NCBI GenBank assembly: GCA_963734815.1
Contig: CAVTIH010000001.1
Location: 1,316,051 to 1,380,050 of the forward strand
From: Palsa-744 sp963734815
Lineage (GTDB): Bacteria; Actinomycetota; Thermoleophilia; Solirubrobacterales; Solirubrobacteraceae
Length of the DNA: 64,000 nt
Reading direction: 5' to 3'
The notes beneath the pieces were generated by a model. That model saw only the letters and a list, made by a program, of their open reading frames with translations. It had not been told where the DNA came from and searched no databases. The position numbers and the translations under genes were made by a program. Every line of letters begins with the position of its first letter. Position 1 is the first letter of the stretch. Below are positions 57,132-64,000 of the stretch, in pieces.

Positions 57132-58678
57132 GTAGCCGTTCAGTCCTCTTGGTTTTGGGGTCAGAGGAGGGCTGGGAGCGCGCCGCCGGTTTGGTGGGCG
57201 GCGTGGAGGTCGCGGAGGTAGGCGAGGAGGCTGCGGTGTTGTAGTCGGCAGGTGACGGAGGCGGAGAGGGATCGCTCGGTGAATCGTTCGCCGGCGTTGG
57301 ACTGGTTTCCGTGGCTGAGCTTGCGGTGGATGACTGGTCCGCGGAGTGCACGCTCGGCGGCGTTGTTGGTTGGTGTGAGGGCGGGGATGGTCAGGAACGT
57401 CCAGAGCGCGGGCCAGATCTTTAGGAGGTTGTTAGCGAAGCGGCGGTGCAGACGGTGGCGCTTGCTTTTCTTGCCGGCGTGCTGGAGCAGCGCGAGGAAC
57501 TCGTCCTGGATGGGTTTCATCTCCAGGATCAGACGCTCACGGTCTTGGTGCTCGCCGAATGCGTGCCAGGCATTGAACATTCGGTCGGTCAACTCGAGGC
57601 CGGCCTGCCCGAACTCTTTTTGGAGGGCCAGTCCTTCGCTGTGGAAGCGAAAGTCGCGCTGTAGATGTGACCAGCATGCCTGTCGTTGCTCGGGGTCCAG
57701 GTGGTCATACGCCCACCAGCGATCGGAGGTCACGATCCCCTGGAAGTCGGGGCCGAGCAGCTCGATCAGCCGGTCACGATGACGATCGGCCACGATCCGG
57801 AAGATCGCCGCGTTCGCGGTAGCGGCGGCCCACATCGACCGGTTCTCCCCGGCCAGGTACCACCCCGTCTCATCGACGTTGATCGCCCCAGACCCCAGCA
57901 CCCCAGCCACAAGCCGCTCATGAGGGCCGGTCAATAGTGCGCAGGCGCGCTGGCAGATCTCATCGATCGCGCCGACGGAGACCCTGACCCCGAAGAGCTC
58001 GCCCGCGAGCTCGCTCAGATCGCGGCGGGAGACCCGGTTACGTACGGTCAGCGCTACCAGCGCCGCCTGAAGGTTCGGCCCGAACGCGGACTCCCCGAGG
58101 ACGCCCAGGGTGCCACGGGTCCGCGTCTTGCACCCCGGGCAGCGCAGCACCTGCGTGCGATGCTCGACGTACTCGACGGTGACCGGGGGCAGCTCGGCGA
58201 CTTGATGGCGCCCGGCACCCCACCGCGGGACCTTCTCCACATCGGTGAACTCGCGCCCACAGCCCGAGCAGTCGCTCGGATAGTGATCGACGATCTCGCT
58301 CATCTGATCCTCACCCAACAATCCGCGCCCCGAGCCACGATGACCGGGCTGACCGCCCGCCTTACGTCGCTCCCCATCCTTCTTGAGCAGCTCCTTCGTC
58401 TTCGCTCTAGCCAGCGCACGACGCTCCTGACGCGAGATCGATGTGTCCGCGGACGGCGCGACCGAGCTATTGCGCGAGCTCGCGGCGCCCTTGGCCTCGA
58501 GCACCCGCACGCGCTCCTCCAACCGCCCCTGCGCCGCCACCAGCCCCATCAAAAACTCCACGCACGCATCACGACCGGAGTCATAAACCGCCTCAGCCTC
58601 CGCCCGCTCCACACCCCAAAAGTTCGCCGCCCCCCGCCACGCTCCTCGTTATGGAAACCAAGACAACTGAACGGCTAC
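57132..58678. mobile_element. IS66-family insertion sequence (TnpC only)
   Basis: 1547 bp. Ends GTAGCCGTTCAGT..TCTTGGTTT (57132-57155) and its reverse complement (58655-58678) form 24-bp inverted repeats with two mismatches. A perfect 8-bp target duplication CAAAAAGC flanks it (57124-57131 and 58679-58686). It sits between the integrase arm sites and tRNA-Cys. No tnpA/tnpB is present, as in TnpC-only IS66 subgroups. Confidence 0.92.
57161..58612 (-). CDS. IS66-family transposase TnpC
   Basis: 483 residues. N-terminal coiled coil (GRLEERVRVLEAKGAASSRN, with SSRNSS of the leucine-zipper region) and the Arg/Lys-rich RRKAGGQPGHRGSGR. The zinc-finger motif is CSGCGREF...CPGCKT, and the DDE core has Asp in GAINVDETGWYLAGENRSMW, Asp in FQGIVTSDRWWAYDHLD and Glu in LTPTNNAAERALRGPVIHRK. 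Full length, hence probably active. Confidence 0.95.
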   Translation of the reverse strand: MERAEAEAVYDSGRDACVEFLMGLVAAQGRLEERVRVLEAKGAASSRNSSVAPSADTSISRQERRALARAKTKELLKKDGERRKAGGQPGHRGSGRGLLGEDQMSEIVDHYPSDCSGCGREFTDVEKVPRWGAGRHQVAELPPVTVEYVEHRTQVLRCPGCKTRTRGTLGVLGESAFGPNLQAALVALTVRNRVSRRDLSELAGELFGVRVSVGAIDEICQRACALLTGPHERLVAGVLGSGAINVDETGWYLAGENRSMWAAATANAAIFRIVADRHRDRLIELLGPDFQGIVTSDRWWAYDHLDPEQRQACWSHLQRDFRFHSEGLALQKEFGQAGLELTDRMFNAWHAFGEHQDRERLILEMKPIQDEFLALLQHAGKKSKRHRLHRRFANNLLKIWPALWTFLTIPALTPTNNAAERALRGPVIHRKLSHGNQSNAGERFTERSLSASVTCRLQHRSLLAYLRDLHAAHQTGGALPALL

Positions 58679-58711
58679 CAAAAAGCGCCGTTTTGCAGGC
58701 TCTTTGCATAG

Positions 58712-58782
58712 AGGCGACGACCGGAATCGAACCGGTGTAGACGGCTTTGCAGGCCGCTGCGTAGCCACTCCGCCACGTCGCC
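58712..58782 (-). tRNA. tRNA-Cys(GCA)
   Basis: 71 nt on the minus strand: acceptor GGCGACG/CGTCGCC, anticodon loop CTGCAAA (GCA), T-arm CCGG-TTCGATT-CCGG, discriminator T. Its 3' end faces the island with the interrupted integrase, and the arm sites lie about 70 bp away once the IS66 element is subtracted. So it is the likely integration target of that element. No CCA is encoded. Confidence 0.93.
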
Positions 58783-59018
58783 GGGATTGCGCTACAAGCG
58801 TATCGGGTGGGGCAATCCTTGAGGGCGGCTGCAAGCGGTTGGGAGCTCGCGCGTGGTCACGCTGGGCGCGGCCTGCCGCCGTCTGCGGCGCTTAGCCCGC
58901 GGTTGGCGGGGCGTTATGAACTCCTTCGTCCTTCGTTAGCCACGCTTTTGTCCATTGTTAGCGGCTGCACAGCAGGCCCCCTGATCATCGTCTCATCCCA
59001 CTACCCCGGAGGTGACCC

Positions 59019-60047
59019 ATGAGGCGACTGTTTCCACCCATGCTGTTGGCAGGACTTACTGGAGCCGTTGCTGCGAGTGTGGCGGTACTGCTCCTGGGTG
59101 GGGGTGTATCGAACTCGACACCGAAGCCACGCGCGACCACGGCGTCGGTCCAGGTCGCCTCGCCCTCGACCGCCGGTACCCGCCGCGATGTCGCCTCGAC
59201 GACGCTGTCAGCGACCCAGATCTATGAACGAGACTCGAAGGGTGTCGTTGCAATCAAGGTGGTCACCTCCGAAGGCGAGGACGAGGGCACCGGCATCGTC
59301 TTGAACGAAAAGGGTCTGATCCTCACGAACGATCACGTGGTCAAGGGAGCGACGAGCATCACGATCGACGCCAGCGGATCCTCGCACACGACCCGCGGCG
59401 CGACGCTTGTTGGCGAAGAAGCCAACAAGGACCTCGCGTTGATCCGCGTCGATCCGTTGGGTCTCGGCCTGAAACCGCTGACGCTTGCGAGCTCCAACTC
59501 GGTTCAAGTCGGCGACACCGTGTACGCAATCGGCACACCGTACGGACTTGAAGAGACCTTCACCAAAGGGATCGTGTCGGCCCTCGGTCGCGAAATCTCA
59601 GCCCCCGACGGCTCCAAAATCGCCGGCGCGATCCAGACCGACGCGGCACTCAACCCCGGCAACTCGGGTGGGCCGCTGCTCAACGAAGAGGGCGAAGTGA
59701 TCGGTGTCAACTCGCAGATCGCCAGCGACGCGGCGAGCGTCGAGGGCTCGCAGCCAGGCAGCACGGGCGTGGGTTTTGCGATCGCCTCCGACACGGCGGT
59801 ATCGGCGGTCCGCACGATCGAAGCCGGCAAGGGCGTCACGTACGCCTCAGCGACTGGGCCGAGCACCGGCGGAGGCCGCTACGGGACGCAGAGCCCGTAT
59901 GGCGACGCCGAAGCGGAAGGCTCCCAAGGTCGCGAAGAAGCCGGCGAATCCGGTTCCGGTGGTGTGGAAAGCACGGGCGAAGCGGCTTCTTCTGGTGGAT
60001 ACGGGGCGGTCGCCGGTGGGGGGGAGCGCGTGGTGATCGTGCCGTGA
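59019..60047 (+). CDS. HtrA/DegP-like trypsin-type serine protease without PDZ
   Basis: 342 residues, GGAGG 6 nt before ATG 59019. A signal or anchor helix (LLAGLTGAVAASVAVLLLGG) precedes the protease domain (about 65-275). His is in LILTNDHVVKG, Asp in GEEANKDLALIRVD and Ser in DAALNPGNSGGPLLNEEGEV: a complete triad. Instead of a PDZ domain the C-terminus is a Gly/Ser/Glu-rich low-complexity tail. It probably acts in the cell envelope in stress-related proteolysis. A chromosomal gene between two tRNA genes. The 235 bp upstream show nothing else. Confidence 0.92.
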   Translation: MRRLFPPMLLAGLTGAVAASVAVLLLGGGVSNSTPKPRATTASVQVASPSTAGTRRDVASTTLSATQIYERDSKGVVAIKVVTSEGEDEGTGIVLNEKGLILTNDHVVKGATSITIDASGSSHTTRGATLVGEEANKDLALIRVDPLGLGLKPLTLASSNSVQVGDTVYAIGTPYGLEETFTKGIVSALGREISAPDGSKIAGAIQTDAALNPGNSGGPLLNEEGEVIGVNSQIASDAASVEGSQPGSTGVGFAIASDTAVSAVRTIEAGKGVTYASATGPSTGGGRYGTQSPYGDAEAEGSQGREEAGESGSGGVESTGEAASSGGYGAVAGGGERVVIVP

Positions 60048-60147
60048 TCCGCAAGCGCCAGAGTGTGGGTGCCATTTGGCATTGGGTCGGCAGAGTGGAG
60101 CAAACTCGATCGGCTGCGACCCGTTGATACGCTTGCAGCCGATCCCA

Positions 60148-60220
60148 GGGCGATTAGCTCAGCTGGGAGAGCGCCGCCTCGACAAGGCGGAGGTCACTGG
60201 TTCGAGCCCAGTATCGCCCA
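60148..60220 (+). tRNA. tRNA-Val(GAC)
   Basis: 73 nt: acceptor GGGCGAT/ATCGCCC, D-arm GCTC/GAGC, anticodon stem CCGCC/GGCGG with loop TCGACAA (GAC), T-arm ACTGG-TTCGAGC-CCAGT, discriminator A. Followed by a strong terminator and then integrase-arm-like repeats. Confidence 0.95.
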
Positions 60221-60239
60221 TCGAAGTGCTGAGTACAGC

Positions 60240-60266
60240 AAAACGCCCGCAACTGCGGGCGTTTTA
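60240..60266 (+). terminator. Terminator after tRNA-Val
   Basis: AAAACGCCCGCA and TGCGGGCGTTTT form a perfect stem, 20 bp after the tRNA. Symmetric A/T tails suggest it can work in both directions. Confidence 0.88.
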
Positions 60267-60318
60267 GCGTTTAGGAGGAGAGTTGGAACCACCGTCCGCC
60301 GGCCCTCAGTTTTGTGCT

Positions 60319-60338
60319 TGGCGCACATCTGGCGCACA
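60319..60338. repeat. Arm-site-like direct repeat TGGCGCACA x2
   Basis: TGGCGCACA at 60319-60327 and 60330-60338 (period 11), 100 bp downstream of tRNA-Val. Short paired direct repeats of this type next to a tRNA 3' end commonly mark an integrase attachment region. The other end would be outside the window. Confidence 0.45.
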
Positions 60339-60411
60339 CCTCATCTGTTAGCGGGCGCTGCGGAGTGCGTTGCTCCCGTGGGCGTCCCGCGCGGTCCGTA
60401 TGCTTGGCCAT

Positions 60412-61401
60412 ATGGCCCGCAGCGACCTCCTAAAGCAGATGTTCGCTACGTATTCCAGGGGTGATCACGCCGCCTTTCGCACGGCTGCGGAGGAGATCAT
60501 TCAGGATGAGCGACGCAAGCGCCATTCGCTCCTTGCCGACGAGCTCGCCGGCTTGCTTGAACACAGCGAGGCGCCGCGGCCGCTGAACGTTTCGACGCTT
60601 CAGCCGCTCCCGATGGGTCGTGACGAGGTCCCGCTCGTTCACGTGCGTACGCCGGCGCGGACACTCGACGATGCCGTCCTCCGCCGCGGCTCGCGCGCAG
60701 TCGTAGAGGAGCTCGTGCGCGAGTTCCGGAGTGCCAGCGTTCTGCACGCACACGGTCTGAGGCCGCGCTCGCGGGCGCTGTTCGTCGGGCCATCGGGGAC
60801 CGGCAAGACCTTGACAGCGGAGGCCCTGGCGGGAGAGCTAGGTTTTCCACTCGTCGTGATCGACGTCGCAACCGTCGTCTCCTCATATCTCGGGGAAACG
60901 TCACGAAACCTTGCCGCAATTTTCGACTTCTGCTCCCGCGGGAGCTGGGTCGTGCTCTTCGACGAGTTCGATGCGCTCGCGAAGGAGCGCGCCGACAGCA
61001 GCGAGCATGGCGAGCTCAAGCGGGTAGTGACGGCGTTCCTGCAACTCCTCGATGAATTTCACGGACGGTCGCTAATCCTCGCCGCGACGAACCATCCCGA
61101 CCTGATGGATGACGCGGTTTGGCGACGGTTCGACGAGGTGCTCGCGTTCTCCCTGCCGACCCAGCATGAGATCGAGCTGCTCATCAAGATGAAGCTGCGC
61201 TCCACGCGCCACCGGGTGCCCCTTCGCGACCGGGCCAAGGCAATGAAAGGCTTCAGTCACGCCGAGGTCGAGATCACTTGCCTCGACGCCTTGCGACGCT
61301 CAGTACTGGGCGGCGATGGCGTCGTTAGTGAGGATGATCTTGCGCAAGCGACCGCACGGATGGAGGAGCGACGGCGGACGATCCGCAGCGCGCGACGGTA
61401 G
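60412..61401 (+). CDS. ietA: AAA+ ATPase, IetA-like
   Basis: 329 residues from ATG 60412. A helical N-terminal region (DLLKQMFATYSRGDHAAFRT) precedes the AAA+ core (about 95-290): Walker A LFVGPSGTGKTLTAEALAGE, pore-loop-like ATVVSSYLGETSRNLAAIF, Walker B SWVVLFDEFDALAKERAD, sensor 1 LILAATNHPDLMDDAVW and arginine finger WRRFDEVLAF. A single-ring AAA ATPase directly followed by a subtilase matches the two-gene IetAS anti-phage system (established knowledge: IetA ATPase plus IetS S8 protease). Assignment by domain pairing and order. Confidence 0.85.
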   Translation: MARSDLLKQMFATYSRGDHAAFRTAAEEIIQDERRKRHSLLADELAGLLEHSEAPRPLNVSTLQPLPMGRDEVPLVHVRTPARTLDDAVLRRGSRAVVEELVREFRSASVLHAHGLRPRSRALFVGPSGTGKTLTAEALAGELGFPLVVIDVATVVSSYLGETSRNLAAIFDFCSRGSWVVLFDEFDALAKERADSSEHGELKRVVTAFLQLLDEFHGRSLILAATNHPDLMDDAVWRRFDEVLAFSLPTQHEIELLIKMKLRSTRHRVPLRDRAKAMKGFSHAEVEITCLDALRRSVLGGDGVVSEDDLAQATARMEERRRTIRSARR

Positions 61402-61406
61402 GCACC

Positions 61407-63869
61407 ACGGCGCTACCGCATCTTCGTCTCGTTGCTGCTGAGCCTCACGGCTCGCGCCACGCACGCGGCAGCGGGCACGGGGCGCGCATCCACAGCGATC
61501 GAGCCGTCCACGGCGCGAACCTCGACAGCCGAGCGCGAGCGCTTGCCGCCATTCATCTCGAGCGCCGCGCCACGCTCGGCGTCGACCCAAAGCTCGTCCT
61601 CGTGTTCGATCTCGCCGGCCCAGTTGCCCCGTCGTCGCTTCGTGCCGCTGGCCTGACGGTCCTTGGGGGAACGCAGGGAAGCGCTGTTGTTGCGTTCGCC
61701 GATGACCCGCAGCTCCACGCATTTCTCGAGCGCGTGCAGGGCTACCGAGACGCCGAGGCGGACGTCAAATACGCGCCCAATGAGGGGTTTGTCGACGTCC
61801 TCAGCAATATCCGCCTCTACGCCGCGCAGGATCGGCTCACGCGGCGATTGCGCCAGCGAGGTGAACAGGCAGATGGTGCGGACCCGCTTGACCTGCAGAT
61901 CGACCTGTGGCACCCCGGGGATCGCGCGCTCGCTGAGGCCTGGATCAGGGAGACAGCCGACGCCGTCCTCACGGCTGGAGGTAACGTGCGCGACCGCTAC
62001 GTGAATCACCGCTCAGGGCTGCTTCTGATTCGAGCAACTGTTCCCGCGGCGGCCGTCGCCGAGCTTGCTGAGATCGACGAGATCGCGCTGATCGATGGAC
62101 TGCCAAGTCTCTCGCCGAGTCGCGCCCGCCCACGGCAGGCGTCGGTGGATCAGCTCCCGGATGTCCCGCAGGCATCTTCAACAGCGCCACTCGTGGGGCT
62201 GATCGACTCCGGGGTTCGCTCAGCTCATCCAATGCTCGCACCGGGGATCCTCGACGCGGTGACACTGTCCGGCGAGTTCGAAGACGGAGAGGACGAGAAT
62301 GGGCACGGGACGCGAATCGCTGGTCTTCTCCTTCACGGCCAGCTTGAGGATGCACTGGAGATCGGCCTGCTACCGCGCCCCTTTTGCCGACTACTCTCGG
62401 TACGGGTACTCGGCGCGAACAATCAGTTCCCGCTCGCGAGCGTGTGGGAGGCCGAGGTGGAGAAGGCGATTCGTCACTGCGCGGCGCAGGGCGCGCGTGT
62501 CATTAATCTTTCGATCGGCGACGAAGACACCGCTTACGAGGGTGCCCGCTCGACGCCCCTGGCCGCGATCCTTGACGAGCTCACACGTGAGCTCGGACTC
62601 ATCCTTGTCGTTCCGACCGGCAACGTCGCCCTGGCGGCGTATCTCGACGCCTCGGATCCGGACGCGGATGCCTACGTCGAGGCTCTGCTCGCGAGCGCCG
62701 AGACGACGATGCTCGACCCTGCGCCCGCCGTCACCGCGCTGACCGTCGGTGCGCTCGCACCCGAGGGCCTTGCCGGATCAGCGCTCTCGAGTTTTCCGGC
62801 CAGCAGGCGGGCGCTCGGCCGCGGTGGATGGCCGGCGCCGTTCTCGCGTCGTGGGCCAGGGATCGACGGTTCGATCAAGCCGGAGCTCTCGGCTGTTGGT
62901 GGCTCGATCGCTATCGACGCAGAGTTCGGTTCATTCGTCGATGACGATGCGCTCGGCGTCGTGAGCACCAGCGGACACCCCGTGGAGCGGCTGCTCGACA
63001 TCGACATCGGCACCAGCTTCGCTGTGCCGCTCGTTGCACGAGTCGCGGCCTGCGTGCTCGCCCGTTACCCAGAGTTCAGTGCAAACCTCGTGCGCGCGCT
63101 CACCCTGCTCGCGGCGGATGAGCCATCGTTCGCGGAGGCGCTTGGCGACCTCACACCGGCCGCTCAACGAACGGTCGAATTGCAGACCGTCGGCTACGGA
63201 GTACCGCGGCTGACCGAGGCAGTTGAGTCAACGCCGCATCGGACGATCCTAGTCGCGGAGGGGGAGATCAAGGTCGACACGACCATGATCTACGAGATCC
63301 CGATCCCGACGAGCTTTGGGGCTGGAGGAGGGGCTCGCGGGATCGACATCGCGCTCGCGTTTGATCCCGAGACTCGCGCGCGCCGACTCGACTACGCCGC
63401 GACAAAGATGGAGTTTTGGCTCGTGCGCGGTATGTCGGCTGAGGAAATCACCGAGGTCTTTACCTCAGCGGACCCCGAGGAGCTTGAGCGCCTCGAGTCA
63501 ACCGACGAAGACGTCATTGGCGAGACTGAGGATGAGGACGAGGAGGACGGGGAGAAGGCGAAGAAGATCACGCCTTCGCGACTCAAACGCAAGCTCGTCA
63601 ACCTCTCTCCGAATGTGCAGGTCCGCTCTCGCGGTGCCAACCAGCTCGGCCGAGTGCGAATCTCACAGCGGCTACCCGACAGCGACGGCGACAGCTATTA
63701 CCTCGTCGTCCAATGCCGGCGGGTTTGGGCGTCGAGCACGTTCAACCAGTCGTTTGCGATCGCGGTCGCGCTGTCTCGAGATGAGGATCATCCTCCAATC
63801 TACGAGGAGCTCCGCGCCCGTACTCGGGTTGCGGTTGAGGTTCCGATCGAGATCGAGCTGAGGCGCTGA
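61407..63869 (+). CDS. ietS: S8 subtilisin-like protease, IetS-like
   Basis: 820 residues if read from ACG 61407, 755 from GTG 61602. The coding pattern clearly extends upstream of 61602: ALPHLRLVAAEPHG, RIHSDRAVHGANLDSRARAL and AAIHLERRATLGVDPKLVLV, typical N-terminal sequence for this family. Yet no ATG/GTG/TTG exists in frame. Catalytic Asp is in LVGLIDSGVRSAHP, His in ENGHGTRIAGLLLHG, Asn region VPTGNVALAAY and Ser in IGTSFAVPLVARVAA. A C-terminal region of about 250 residues includes an acidic stretch (EDVIGETEDEDEEDGEKAKK) and a beta-rich end. No signal peptide: a cytosolic protease, presumably controlled by the AAA+ partner. Confidence 0.85.
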   Translation, partial: TALPHLRLVAAEPHGSRHARGSGHGARIHSDRAVHGANLDSRARALAAIHLERRATLGVDPKLVLVFDLAGPVAPSSLRAAGLTVLGGTQGSAVVAFADDPQLHAFLERVQGYRDAEADVKYAPNEGFVDVLSNIRLYAAQDRLTRRLRQRGEQADGADPLDLQIDLWHPGDRALAEAWIRETADAVLTAGGNVRDRYVNHRSGLLLIRATVPAAAVAELAEIDEIALIDGLPSLSPSRARPRQASVDQLPDVPQASSTAPLVGLIDSGVRSAHPMLAPGILDAVTLSGEFEDGEDENGHGTRIAGLLLHGQLEDALEIGLLPRPFCRLLSVRVLGANNQFPLASVWEAEVEKAIRHCAAQGARVINLSIGDEDTAYEGARSTPLAAILDELTRELGLILVVPTGNVALAAYLDASDPDADAYVEALLASAETTMLDPAPAVTALTVGALAPEGLAGSALSSFPASRRALGRGGWPAPFSRRGPGIDGSIKPELSAVGGSIAIDAEFGSFVDDDALGVVSTSGHPVERLLDIDIGTSFAVPLVARVAACVLARYPEFSANLVRALTLLAADEPSFAEALGDLTPAAQRTVELQTVGYGVPRLTEAVESTPHRTILVAEGEIKVDTTMIYEIPIPTSFGAGGGARGIDIALAFDPETRARRLDYAATKMEFWLVRGMSAEEITEVFTSADPEELERLESTDEDVIGETEDEDEEDGEKAKKITPSRLKRKLVNLSPNVQVRSRGANQLGRVRISQRLPDSDGDSYYLVVQCRRVWASSTFNQSFAIAVALSRDEDHPPIYEELRARTRVAVEVPIEIELRR

Positions 63870-64000
63870 AGCCTCGATGCCGACGTCCCGCCCATCACGC
63901 TCTGATGGGACACGGCCGCCTCGCAGATCTTCCGCCTTGTCGCTGGCGTACTTGAGGCGGGCTTCTTGTTTGTCTGCCGGCATCAGCGCTAACCATCAGA

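Noticed and set aside
61330..61401. Programmed -1 frameshift joining the AAA+ and protease genes
   Set aside because: The protease frame is indeed -1 relative to the ATPase, but I see no slippery heptamer in the short overlap-capable window. A mutated or ACG start is simpler.
63672..63983. Minus-strand frame at the right edge beginning MPADKQEARLKYASDKAEDL
   Set aside because: The first 40 codons look protein-like, but the frame then runs antisense through the protease 3' end. At best it is the start of a truncated gene, so it is not annotated.

Overview
The window is a high-GC actinobacterial chromosome segment. Membership of the Thermoleophilia/Solirubrobacterales group is my inference from the mix of families: DUF2600 terpene-synthase-like protein, DUF6159, DUF190 with paired CrcB, many secreted NHL/Vgb-type propellers, and a c-di-AMP riboswitch in front of a cell-wall hydrolase. 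No rRNA or taxonomic marker is present to prove it. LAYOUT. (1) 1-1.6 kb: chromosomal DNA with a decayed nucleotidyltransferase (DUF6036-like) gene pair and a thioredoxin-fold protein, ending in the 5' half of a tRNA-Gly(GCC) gene. (2) 1.6-13.5 kb: an 11.9-kb integrative element that splits this tRNA-Gly at a 15-bp core. It carries a complete replacement tRNA-Gly, a tyrosine integrase, an excisionase-like HTH protein, a VirD4/TraD-type coupling protein without a relaxase, a PIN-domain toxin with a small antitoxin candidate, and cargo for large secreted proteins: an S53 protease fused to a Vgb-like propeller, a 14-repeat cysteine protein and a lipoprotein. (3) 13.5-33.5 kb: core-like genes. These are DUF6159; a fluoride riboswitch with two CrcB/FluC genes and a triple-DUF190 gene; comM-dprA; an NlpC/P60-type hydrolase under a c-di-AMP riboswitch; a GH79-like glycosidase; an NHL lipoprotein; a PAS-GGDEF diguanylate cyclase; small membrane proteins; and a cluster of small-molecule enzymes (SDR, DUF3237, VOC, disulfide oxidoreductase). 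(4) 33.5-58.7 kb: a second accessory island bordered on the right by tRNA-Cys. Its left side is a scrapyard of truncated genes (LuxR, Na+/H+ antiporter, IS3 OrfA, relaxase C-terminus). Then come a frameshifted PadR gene, an ABC export operon with one degenerate ATPase and a YtpB/DUF2600-like protein, an HTH-only IclR protein plus a full IclR, a PucR-type regulator, and a giant 2.8-kilo-residue Rhs/YD-repeat protein with two almost identical Vgb propellers and a C-terminal tip followed by a small membrane protein (candidate immunity). The right side holds an excisionase and an integrase cut by a TA-flanked IS630 element, and an IS66-type element with a perfect 8-bp target duplication. (5) 58.7-64 kb: an HtrA-like protease, tRNA-Val, and, just downstream of integrase-arm-like repeats, an AAA+ ATPase/subtilase pair resembling the IetAS defence system. 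HOW IT FITS TOGETHER. Three tRNA genes (Gly, Cys, Val) each adjoin integration signatures, so about two thirds of the window looks mobile or formerly mobile. The two larger elements share a 47-bp conserved block near their excisionase genes, IclR-type HTH sequences with GGAACAT-like operators, and secreted proteins built from nearly identical Vgb propeller repeats. I infer that the same cargo module has circulated between them. The strongest leads are the tRNA-splitting element with its own replacement tRNA, the Rhs protein with duplicated propellers and a possible toxin/immunity end, and the IetAS-like pair whose protease seems to lack a normal start codon.
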